Source: G963663495 sp963663495 (GTDB lineage: Bacteria > Bacteroidota > Rhodothermia > Rhodothermales > Bin80). From it: a DNA stretch of 64,000 bases. Under the pieces are notes generated by a model. That model had not been told where the DNA came from. It did not search any database and saw nothing but the letters and a program-made list of their open reading frames with translations. A program made the position numbers and the translations under genes. This document shows positions 54,549 to 62,581 of the stretch, piece by piece. Every line of letters starts with the position of its first letter. Position 1 is the stretch's first letter. The stretch lies in contig OY760427.1 in assembly GCA_963663495.1 (NCBI GenBank), forward strand, positions 62,001-126,000, given 5' to 3'.

Positions 54549-56413
54549 CCTCCCTTATTCATGAGGGAGTTAAGTGGCGGGGAATCGTCGTTTAATATTA
54601 TGGTGTAATATGTTGACTATACACGGTTTGAATGGGATCCTGTGCGACGCTCAAACGTTCAGAAACCCCAATACCCATTCACCCTGTAAAACACCCGATG
54701 CAAGATCCCAAGTCCAACCTTCTGTTCGCTTGCCAGTTCAATAAATCCGTTAAAGTTGTACGCTCCAAGACCGATAATCTAACATCGGATGCCGGCGTCA
54801 TTCCTATGCGCCTGCTCATGGTGATCAGCACCTTGGCATGCCGACTCGCTTCCGTGCTTAAGGACAATCGGTCCCAAGCTCGGATTACGCATAGCCTTGA
54901 GGAGTTAGTGCGGCAGTTACTGCTGCAACATGTGCAGGGGTGGGGACGTCAGTCAGATGCGGACAAGCTTCGCAGGGACCCCGCCATGCGCGTGGCCACT
55001 TCTTCCAAAAGGGGTATGAGGGCATTACAGGACGATAGGTCCCTGGCATCCCAGCCAACCATGTCTCGCTTCGTGCACATGTTGGCCGGGAAAAAGAATT
55101 TCAAGAAGTTGCGCCTTTTTGCAGAGACATTCGCCATGGAGCACCTGCTGCAGCGTGGTGGCGGGAAGCGCCGCCCCGAGGTGGTCTTTGATGTGGACGG
55201 TGTACCGGTAGATACGCATGGCAAGCAGCAGGGCAGCAAGTGGAACGGATATTACAAGCGCACCATCTTTCTGCCCCTTATCGCCATATGCGGTGAGTCG
55301 GGCGACATGTTGGGGGCGGAATTGCGAGGGGGCACGCAGAATGTGGTGAAGGACTGCTACGGTTTCATTCGACGCATTGGGCTGGCATTGCGTGAACATG
55401 TGGCCGACAAGGTCATTGTCCGATTGGACGCAGGCTTCAACAGTGGCGAGTTATGTGATAAGCTGGAGAACGACCGTATCGGCTATGCGTCTGAAAGGGA
55501 ACGATGTGATTGACGGGCTTGCGGCGCCTCATTTGGAGGGTGATCAGCCGTCGGACGAATGCTACCACGAACTGCGCTACCGTGCAAAGTGCTGGTCCGT
55601 AGAGCGTCGTGTGGTGCTCGTGGTTGTTCCGGTGCCGGGAGAGCTTTTTCCGCGGCATTTCTATCTGATCACCGATCTGGATGTAGAAGCCTATCCGGCA
55701 GAGCAGCTTGTGAATCTGTACCGGAAGAGAGGAAAGGCGGAAAAGCACTTCGGGGAGCTGAATGCGGCTTGCTCCATGGCGCTGTCGTCGGTTCTCCGTC
55801 CGAAGACACACTATAAGGGCCGGCCTGTAGTGCGGGTGCCTGATGAGTCGGAACAGGATGGGTCGGAACAGGATGCCGAGATCCGAGCCGAGAACGAGGT
55901 CCTGCTACAGGTATACCTTCTAACTTATCAGCTCATGCATGTGGGGCGCTGCCTTATGCGGGAGCCTGACGAATCCCAGATAAGTCTGAGCACCTATCGC
56001 GAGCGTGTACTCAAGGTGGGGGCCCGCTTCGTACAACACGCGCGCAACATCGTTATCCACATTGCCGCCAGCGCAGATGCTGCATTGGAGCAATTTTGGC
56101 TACGTTATTGTCAACTCACATGGATCACGCTTCCCATGAAGAGCTAGCTAAGTCAAATTTGTGCCTGCGCTCCAACACCGCAGGCGCCCAACGCGGAAAG
56201 CGGAAAGAGAAGGTAGGCAGAGGTGTGTCTACCCGACAGACGTCTTCCCAAAATCTCGGTAATGTGACCGCTATCGAGTCGGGAAAAGGGCCTAAACTGG
56301 TGTTTTCAGCCCCTCTCATGGTCGTCCCTACGCATGAACAACGCACAATCGGTCCTGCAGGTACCGAAACAGCACTTTTAGACCCGAACAGGGTACATCA
56401 TGAATATTGCAGG
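54549..56413 (+). mobile_element. IS1380-like element, copy B
   Basis: 1,865 bp, direct orientation relative to copy A and nearly identical. The length differs from copy A by exactly -5 (deletion near 55487) and +15 (duplication near 55857). Its right end is the right boundary of the composite transposon. Confidence 0.9.
54632..56147 (+). pseudogene. IS1380-like transposase, frameshifted
   Basis: Relative to copy A, TGATG is missing where copy A codes GYVMRLK (near 55487), so the frame breaks after the second catalytic Asp (DAGFNSGEL). A 15-bp direct duplication near 55850-55875 adds DGSEQ. The rest, including YRKRGKAEKHFGELN, is intact in the second frame. Copy B therefore depends on copy A's transposase. 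Confidence 0.9.
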
Positions 56414-57063
56414 TTGGTATCCGGTTGTCTGATAATGCTTGTATCGCCCTCTGTGGAGACCATAGCGATCTGCCCGCAATTACGGTCAATGCCTACAGCA
56501 CTGCCGGTATCCTCTATTACAGGTGCCTCAATCTTGTAGCAGATGACAGCATACCCTCTGCCGGCGTTCTTCTTTACAGTGGCTTTGATGGGTATACCAT
56601 CAGGGTACGGGTTGCCTCCCCGCCTGCGGAGCGCCATATATCCCACTTTCGGGATATACAGCTTGCCATCCCGAACCCTTACGTTATCCGGGATCGTGAA
56701 CGAAGGCGTACTACCACGTCTGGAATGGAATCTCGGTCTTCTCTTACCTTCCTTGAAGAATGCCTTCCATGCATCCGCCTGATATTTCAATGTGTATCTA
56801 ACGACACCAAAGGAGTATTCAGGTAGCCACTCGACCGTACGGCGCAGTGCCGTGAACCGCTTCCCCAGCGAGAAGAAGCTTACCGAGGGCGGCTTCTCTC
56901 CAGCCTCTTTCGCTTTCTTGTAGGCCTCGCTCTGCTCTGCGAGGATGGCATTCCACACAAACCTACACGCACCCGCTAATCCAGCAAGTTGCTTGGCGTT
57001 ACTTCGACTTCCGGGCAACAGCCTGTATGTAATATTGCGGTATGCACTAACCGTTTCGGGCAT
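56414..57063 (-). pseudogene. tnpB: TnpB, 5' part of the split gene
   Basis: Codons 1-216 of the TnpB seen intact at 16122: MPETVSAYRNITYRLLPGSR through RuvC I VGIDRNCGQIAM to IRQPDT, where the composite transposon begins. It differs from the intact copy in two or three residues (for example SFFSLG for SFYSLG). The left element sequence upstream of the ATG (57064-57265) carries the relic of the 54-residue small gene's 3' end. Confidence 0.92.
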
Positions 57064-57265
57064 GGCACTGTGATATATAACTCCCTAATATATGAAAATT
57101 ATATTCCACGCGTACCCACGTGTTGAGTTATTTGAAATAATTGCATTGTTTTCGTGAAAAGCGGGAACCGATTATGAACAACTGGCGAAAGCCATCCTGT
57201 CTGCACCACCAAAGCACAATAAGTAACTCCTGCGAAAACGCGTGGCACTCAGCCATATAACTCCC

Positions 57266-57273
57266 GTTATTTT
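57266..57273. repeat. 8-bp target duplication GTTATTTT, right copy
   Basis: Matches 44771-44778 exactly. It lies 25 bp upstream of the rpiB-like start, so the element sits in that gene's likely promoter/leader region. Confidence 0.9.
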
Positions 57274-57298
57274 CTATTGATTAGCCTTGGGTGGCAAC

Positions 57299-57757
57299 AT
57301 GAAAATAGTCGTGAGCGCTGATGAGCATCTTCCGCTGGTAGATATGATCCTTGGTGAGTTGCACAGGAGGGGCCATGAAATACGGTACTTCGGACCAAAA
57401 TGCGGCGAGCCAGCGCAGGACTGGCCGGTGGTGACCAGAGAGGCAGTGCAGTGCGTGGGCTCCGGCTCCGCAAGTCAGGCCATTGTTCTCTGCTGGACAG
57501 GTACCGGTTGTTCCATTGTTGCCAACAAGATTCCCGGGATCCGGGCTGCGCTCTGCTCTGATGCCGAGACGGCACGCGGTGCGCGGCGCTGGAACGACGC
57601 TAACGTGTTGGCGCTGAGCCTGCGGGCTACTTCTGAGGCAGTCTTGAAGGAGATCCTAGATCAGTGGTTCTCAACGGAACCGGATGCCGATGACTGGAAC
57701 AGGGTGCAGCTTCAGCGCCTGGCGGTCATGGATACCAACGTGCCTCCACAGCCGTAA
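57299..57757 (+). CDS. rpiB: RpiB/LacAB-family sugar-phosphate isomerase
   Basis: Likely ribose-5-phosphate isomerase B, linking ribulose-5-P and ribose-5-P in the pentose phosphate pathway. ATG 57299 gives 152 residues beginning MKIVVSADEHLPLVDMILGE; a TTG 12 nt upstream is possible. CWTGTGCSIVANKIPGIRAA is the active-site/anion-binding loop (usual form CGTGxGxSxxANK) and WNDANVLALSLR the second signature. The variant CWTGTG and DEHLP (usual DHAG) depart from the RpiB consensus, so another isomerase of this family is possible. The insertion just upstream may affect its transcription. Confidence 0.85.
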   Translation: MKIVVSADEHLPLVDMILGELHRRGHEIRYFGPKCGEPAQDWPVVTREAVQCVGSGSASQAIVLCWTGTGCSIVANKIPGIRAALCSDAETARGARRWNDANVLALSLRATSEAVLKEILDQWFSTEPDADDWNRVQLQRLAVMDTNVPPQP

Positions 57758-59038
57758 TCAGCCACTGTCCCGGGCGGCGGCTGTCCCCTCCAGTTCGTTT
57801 ACCCGCTGCAGCAGAAAGAATCCAGTAACCAGAAAGAGCAGGATCGTAGCCATCCCGGCCCGCTGGCTGGCAAACAATAATGTGGTCTGGCCAAGAAGGA
57901 GTGGTCCGAGGAAGGATGTGGCCTTGCCGGAAAAGGCAAAGAAACCGTAGAATTCGTTTTGACGGGAAGGAGGTGTAAAGCGCCCGAGAAGCGATCGGCT
58001 GGCGGCCTGGTTTGGTCCAGCCAGGATACCTGCTCCCATTCCGGCTACCCAGAAGAGTGCTACGCTGGTTGCGGTCACGGCCAACACCGCACACAATGTA
58101 AGGCCGACCAGGGATACCCCGATCGTCCATTTTCCGCCCATCCGATCGTCAAGATATCCAAAGGCGAGGGCGCCAATACCTGCCGCTACGTTGATGCCGA
58201 TACCAAAGATGATAACCTCCTCGGTAGTGAAGCCGAATGTGCCTTGAGCGTAGATGCCTCCGAAGGCGAAGACAGTTATCAGTCCGTCGTTGTAGATGAG
58301 GCGCGCCACCAAAAGCCGCAGCACTTGACGGTACCGCGTGCGGATTTCAGTGAAGGTCTCGCGAAGCTGCCGGTTGGCCATTTTCAGCACGGACCTGTCG
58401 CCTGGGGAAGGCGCGCGGGAAGCCCGTACCCAGAGAAACATGGGCACGGAAAACAGACCGAACCACGCGGCCACCAATAGATTGGTGGCACGGATATTGG
58501 AGCCATCGGCCGTGCTAAAACCCAAAATCGGTGTCTCGGTCTGAACAAAGCACACCAATGCAATGGCCAGGCACAATAGACCACCCACATAGCCCAATCC
58601 CCACCCGAATCCGGAAACACGTCCAATGCTTTCGCTCGTTGACAAGTCCGGCAGGTAAGAATTGTAGAACACCAAGCCTATCTCAAAGGCGATATTGGTG
58701 ATGGTAAAGACAATGAGGGCAAACAGCACTTGGCCCGGTCCAGGGAAGTAGAGCACTGTACTGCCTAAGACGGCTACGACCGTAGCGGCAAGCAAGAACC
58801 GCTTCCGCAGACCGGTGCGGTCTGCAATGGCTCCCATATATGGGGAAAGGAAAGCCACCACGAGCGCTGTCACCGTCACAGCCCACGACCACTGTGTCGT
58901 CCCCAGTGTTTCGTTCTGTGCGATGGCACGGGTGAAGTACGTTGCGTAGATAAAAGTGACTACCAGCGTCGTGAAGGACGAGTTGGCAAAATCGTACAGG
59001 GCCCACGAGTGGATAGCCCTTCGTTGTTGTGTCGTCAT
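57758..59038 (-). CDS. UMF1-family MFS transporter
   Basis: 426 residues with 12 membrane helices. The N-terminus SWALYDFANSSFTTLVVTFI carries the WxLYDxANSxF signature of the UMF1 (Atg22-like) group. GPNQAASRSLLGRFTPPSRQ then NEFYGFFAFSGKATSF is the matching C-terminal signature. Substrates are unknown for bacterial members; amino-acid or vacuolar-type efflux is inferred only from eukaryotic relatives. Its stop abuts the rpiB stop, convergent. Confidence 0.92.
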   Translation of the reverse strand: MTTQQRRAIHSWALYDFANSSFTTLVVTFIYATYFTRAIAQNETLGTTQWSWAVTVTALVVAFLSPYMGAIADRTGLRKRFLLAATVVAVLGSTVLYFPGPGQVLFALIVFTITNIAFEIGLVFYNSYLPDLSTSESIGRVSGFGWGLGYVGGLLCLAIALVCFVQTETPILGFSTADGSNIRATNLLVAAWFGLFSVPMFLWVRASRAPSPGDRSVLKMANRQLRETFTEIRTRYRQVLRLLVARLIYNDGLITVFAFGGIYAQGTFGFTTEEVIIFGIGINVAAGIGALAFGYLDDRMGGKWTIGVSLVGLTLCAVLAVTATSVALFWVAGMGAGILAGPNQAASRSLLGRFTPPSRQNEFYGFFAFSGKATSFLGPLLLGQTTLLFASQRAGMATILLFLVTGFFLLQRVNELEGTAAARDSG

Positions 59039-59179
59039 GTGCGCACGGAATAACCGCGTTGGTAAGGTACGCCCATCCAGATGACTGTGGGCCGTAGTTG
59101 GTCGGGTTTCTGTCTTATCTTCATTCCTTTGTTGCAGGTTGTTCGCTACTTTGGGGAGCCTTCCATCAAGTCTGCACCA

Positions 59180-60355
59180 ATGAAGTACCGTGTACAGATA
59201 CTCAACTCAATTTCTCGCAAGGGACTGGATACCTTTCCTTCGGATCAGTACATGCTTACGCAAGACGGGGAGCAGGCTGATGGTGTTGTGCTTAGGAGTC
59301 ACAATCTTCACGGGGCGGAGCTTCCCGAAAAACTAAAGGTGATCTCGCGCGCAGGTGCAGGCGTCAATAACATACCGATTGCGTTGTGCACGGAGCGTGG
59401 AATCGCGGTTTTCAACACGCCCGGCGCGAACGCTAACAGCGTAAAGGAGCTAGTCTTATGCGGTCTTTTCCTCGCGTCGCGTCGAGTTATTGAGGGGATC
59501 AACTGGGTACGGGAGCTCGCTACGGATGATGGCGATGTCGGGCGCCTTGTGGAGGGCGGCAAGAACCGGTTCAAGGGTCCGGAAATATTGGGCAAGACTT
59601 TGGGTGTCATCGGGCTGGGCGCAATTGGCGTGTCCGTAGCCAATGCCGCGAGTGCGCTGGGTATGGACACGATTGGGCATGATCCGTTTATTTCTGTTGA
59701 TGCAGCGTGGGGCGTGTCCCGCGAGGTCCGGCGGGCGCACTCACTGGAGGAACTGTTGCGCGCTTCCGACTACGTCACCTTGCATGCTCCGCTCAATGAT
59801 CATACCAGAGACCTCATTGGGGCCCGGGAGCTTGCATTGATGCGGCCCGGTGCACGCCTGCTTAATTTTGCCCGGGGGGGATTGGTAGACGACGAAGCGG
59901 TGCTGGCGGCATTGGGGAGCGGAGCTCTTGGACGGTATGTGACGGATTTTGTTGATATGAGGCTGGCGCGCCATCCCGGCGTTGTACCCGTGCCGCACCT
60001 GGGAGCTTCTACGCCGGAGGCCGAAGACAATTGTGCGGTCATGGCGGTGCAGCAGTTGCGCAATTACCTGGAATTGGGCACGGTGCGTAATTCGGTGAAC
60101 TTCCCTCGGGTCGAGCTGCCGTACCGGCCAGGCACCTGTCGGATTCAGATTGTCAACAGGAATGAGCCCAACATGATCAGACAGCTGACTGGCGTCGTTG
60201 CTGATGCGGGCATCAACATAGCGAATCTGGTCAACAAAGGTCGGGGAGTGTTGGCCTATACGTTGATTGATTTGGCGGCCCGCCTTAATAATCCGATGTT
60301 GGCCCGCCTAGCGGCGATTGATGGTGTGGTGCGCGTCCGCAGGCTTGGTGGGTGA
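59180..60355 (+). CDS. serA: D-3-phosphoglycerate dehydrogenase
   Basis: First step of serine synthesis: 3-phosphoglycerate to 3-phosphohydroxypyruvate with NAD. From ATG 59180 it has 391 residues (the frame back to 59081 is not family-like). SRAGAGVNNIPIALCTERGI, NTPGANANSVKELVL, the NAD fold GKTLGVIGLGAIGVSVANAA, catalytic Arg/Glu/His zones (NFARGGLVDDEAVLAAL, VPVPHLGASTPEAEDNC), and a C-terminal ACT domain (IVNRNEPNMIRQLTGVVADA, GVLAYTLIDL) that would bind serine. Divergent from the UMF1 gene. Confidence 0.92.
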   Translation: MKYRVQILNSISRKGLDTFPSDQYMLTQDGEQADGVVLRSHNLHGAELPEKLKVISRAGAGVNNIPIALCTERGIAVFNTPGANANSVKELVLCGLFLASRRVIEGINWVRELATDDGDVGRLVEGGKNRFKGPEILGKTLGVIGLGAIGVSVANAASALGMDTIGHDPFISVDAAWGVSREVRRAHSLEELLRASDYVTLHAPLNDHTRDLIGARELALMRPGARLLNFARGGLVDDEAVLAALGSGALGRYVTDFVDMRLARHPGVVPVPHLGASTPEAEDNCAVMAVQQLRNYLELGTVRNSVNFPRVELPYRPGTCRIQIVNRNEPNMIRQLTGVVADAGINIANLVNKGRGVLAYTLIDLAARLNNPMLARLAAIDGVVRVRRLGG

Positions 60356-60475
60356 CCACCTTCGGGTTCGCACGCTGCCAGGCAACCATGAACGCAGGTT
60401 CGGGTTATCTATAGTCGGACCTGCCATGCAGGCATGAGGTATGTTCCACGTTCTATGTAGACGAGCTCTCCGGGC

Positions 60476-61069
60476 ATGCAGCGTAGTTTTATAGGCCCAT
60501 CGGTACCTCGTTGTGGTAGACCGTGGTCTCGGCGCCTCTGGTCAGCTGTGTTCCGTGCATTCCGGTGGGAAATTGTAGGCAAGGAGCGCGTGGATCTTGC
60601 CCGCTTCGTTCTCATCGCTGCCCCGCACACGAGCAACTGGGATTTTGTGCTCGCCATGATGATTCGATGGGCCGTAGGCATGGATTTTCGGTGGATTGGG
60701 AAGCATACGCTCTTCCGGTGGCCGTTTGGAATCCTTTTTCGTGCTATTGGCGGTATTCCGGTTGATCGGGATCATCATCAGGGGATGGTAGCTTCAGCTA
60801 TCTCCATTTTTGACAGCCAGCCGCAGTTGATGCTTGCCATAACGCCGGAAGGGACACGCAGCCGCGTCAGCAGATGGAGGACAGGTTTCTATCACATAGC
60901 GATGGGAGCGGATGTACCTATTGTGTGTGCCTACCTTGACTACACGCGCCGCGTGGTGCTCTTTGATGCCCCGTTTTATCCCACGGGAGACTTGGAGGGG
61001 GACATTGACCTGCTGCGACGGTCCTACGAGCCGTATTCCAAGAAGGGGCGGCGCCCGAATTATGGCTAG
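60476..61069 (+). CDS. PlsC-like acyltransferase
   Basis: 197 residues with the acyltransferase core: AAPHTSNWD (the HxxxxD motif), GKHTLFRWPFGILFRAIGGI, and AITPEGTRSR (the PEGTRS motif). The protein is shorter than typical PlsC and has no obvious N-terminal membrane helix, as in the small bacterial 1-acyl-glycerol-3-phosphate acyltransferase-related group. It likely acylates a lysophospholipid or related alcohol at the membrane. It converges closely on the Glu dehydrogenase gene (6 bp between stops). Confidence 0.88.
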   Translation: MQRSFIGPSVPRCGRPWSRRLWSAVFRAFRWEIVGKERVDLARFVLIAAPHTSNWDFVLAMMIRWAVGMDFRWIGKHTLFRWPFGILFRAIGGIPVDRDHHQGMVASAISIFDSQPQLMLAITPEGTRSRVSRWRTGFYHIAMGADVPIVCAYLDYTRRVVLFDAPFYPTGDLEGDIDLLRRSYEPYSKKGRRPNYG

Positions 61070-61075
61070 AGGGGG

Positions 61076-62503
61076 TCATGGGAAAATCCCCATTGACTCG
61101 TAGCCTTGGCCAATCTTGGCTATCGCGCTCAAGAATGCGCCGGTTCTCAGATCGATTCCATGCGTCCTGGAATGCGCGCGGACCTCATGAAAAGCTCCTA
61201 CCATGGTGTCCTCCAAGCCCGAGTTTACCAGATCGGCCTCGCTTGCACCGAAAGCCACGCCGTGCACGGCGCCATCCATCTTGTCCTGCGAATACTTTTG
61301 GCCAGTCAGCGTCTCCACTGCTCGCAGGATACGAGCAGCAGAGTGCTGTTCAAATCGTCGGCTCATGCGCCCATGGCGCACATGCGACAGGTTCCGTAGC
61401 CATTCAAAATAGGACACGGTCACCCCTCCGGCATTGAGAAACACATCCGGAAGGATTATCACGCCGCGATCATTCAGCGCATGGTCTGCTTCAACGGTTG
61501 TAGGGCCATTGGCTGCTTCGGCGACAATTTTGGCCCGGATCTGATCCACGTTCCTTCTATGAATCTGATGTTCCAGGGCTGCCGGAACCAGGATATCACA
61601 CGCAAGCTCCAAGGCTCGGTTTGATGGCTCCAGGTTAGTAGCGCCCGGAAAGCCCAAAATGGAGCCTGTCTCTCTGCGGTGGGTGAGGACGGCCTCAAGA
61701 TTAAGACCTTTCGGGTTAGCAATGGCTCCTTCGTACTCGGCGAGCCCGACCAGAAGGGTTCCGGCTTGTTGCAGGAAGCGTGCTACATGGTAGCCCACGT
61801 TGCCAAGCCCCTGGATGACAGCGGTTTTCCCTTCCAGTCCGCGTGTCAGTCCGAGGCGGGCCATGTCGCTGGCCACGTCACACGCCTCGCGAATGCCATA
61901 GAAAACACCGCGTCCTGTCGCTTCTTCGCGCCCACGGACACCACCTTGGCCTACGGGCTTGCCCGTGACACAGGCCAATGCGTCAAGAGGGCTATCTGTC
62001 ATGGTCATGTATGTGTCCAAAATCCATGCCATTTCCCGCGCTCCCGTACCGTAGTCGGGTGCAGGCACATCAAAGCCGGGTCCGATAAAATTCTTTTGGG
62101 ATAGCTCGTAGGTATATCTGCGCGTTATACGTTCAAGCTCTCGTACGGAATAATCGCGTGAATTAATGGCAATGCCGCCCTTAGCACCACCAAATGGGAC
62201 ATCAACGATGGCGCATTTGTAGGTCATCAGGGCTGCCAGGGCCGTGATCTCGTCGGCCGTTACGTTTGCGGCGTAGCGGATTCCCCCCTTTGTCGGCAAC
62301 TTGTGGTGGCTGTGCTCCGCACGGTATGCCTGCAGGACCTCAATCTTGCCGTTATCGCGAATGACGGGAAAGCTGACGTGGTAGATGCTGTTGCAGTTTC
62401 TTATTTGCGCCAGCAGACCGGGATCAAGACTCGCATATGCGGCGGCTTGATCAAACATGCGGTTTACCTGTTCGGAGAAGGATAGCTTCGCAGTTGGATT
62501 CAT
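61076..62503 (-). CDS. Glu/Leu/Phe/Val dehydrogenase (glutamate dehydrogenase type)
   Basis: Oxidative deamination of glutamate (or a branched-chain amino acid) with NAD(P). From ATG 62503, 475 residues; a longer frame begins at 62566 but adds a non-conserved leader. KLPTKGGIRYAANVTADEI with the substrate Lys, CAIVDVPFGGAKGGIAI with the catalytic Lys, GPGFDVPAPDYGTGAREMAW with Asp, TGKPVGQGGVRGREEATGRG and the dinucleotide fold GLGNVGYHVARFLQ. The length and motifs fit glutamate dehydrogenase better than leucine dehydrogenase. 78 bp from the divergent antiporter. Confidence 0.92.
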   Translation of the reverse strand: MNPTAKLSFSEQVNRMFDQAAAYASLDPGLLAQIRNCNSIYHVSFPVIRDNGKIEVLQAYRAEHSHHKLPTKGGIRYAANVTADEITALAALMTYKCAIVDVPFGGAKGGIAINSRDYSVRELERITRRYTYELSQKNFIGPGFDVPAPDYGTGAREMAWILDTYMTMTDSPLDALACVTGKPVGQGGVRGREEATGRGVFYGIREACDVASDMARLGLTRGLEGKTAVIQGLGNVGYHVARFLQQAGTLLVGLAEYEGAIANPKGLNLEAVLTHRRETGSILGFPGATNLEPSNRALELACDILVPAALEHQIHRRNVDQIRAKIVAEAANGPTTVEADHALNDRGVIILPDVFLNAGGVTVSYFEWLRNLSHVRHGRMSRRFEQHSAARILRAVETLTGQKYSQDKMDGAVHGVAFGASEADLVNSGLEDTMVGAFHEVRAHSRTHGIDLRTGAFLSAIAKIGQGYESMGIFP

Positions 62504-62581
62504 TGCGTCAGAATGATGAACTTGATGGTTCCGGTTGTACGTTAGTCCGTAACTTATCTGTTGCACCCCTCATTAGAAACC

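Larger units (their letters stand above)
45390..56413 (+). mobile_element. 11-kb composite transposon bounded by two IS1380-like copies
   Basis: It runs from the left end of copy A (CCTCCCTTATTCATG) to the right end of copy B (CATGAATATTGCAGG). Both IS copies are in direct orientation. The TTGGT duplication flanks the whole, while the inner IS ends have no matching duplication, so the 11,024 bp inserted as one piece into tnpB. The cargo is an IS1595 relic, the 48165 membrane protein, an IS5-like relic, the DruA/IS4 fusion, a holin-like gene, a group II intron relic and a truncated DUF262 gene. IS1380-family members such as ISEcp1 are known to mobilise adjacent DNA. Confidence 0.9.
44779..57265 (-). 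mobile_element. second TnpB unit with IS1595-type ends, split by a composite transposon
   Basis: Minus orientation. The outer ends are GGGAATTATATACGTGAGTG (44779) and, from the other side, GGGAGTTATATGGCTGAGTG (57265), flanked by GTTATTTT on both sides. Removing the 11,024-bp insert and its 5-bp duplication leaves 1,458 bp, close to the 1,466 bp of unit 1 at 15912-17377. The only gene is tnpB; no transposase is encoded, so it moved in trans. Confidence 0.9.
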
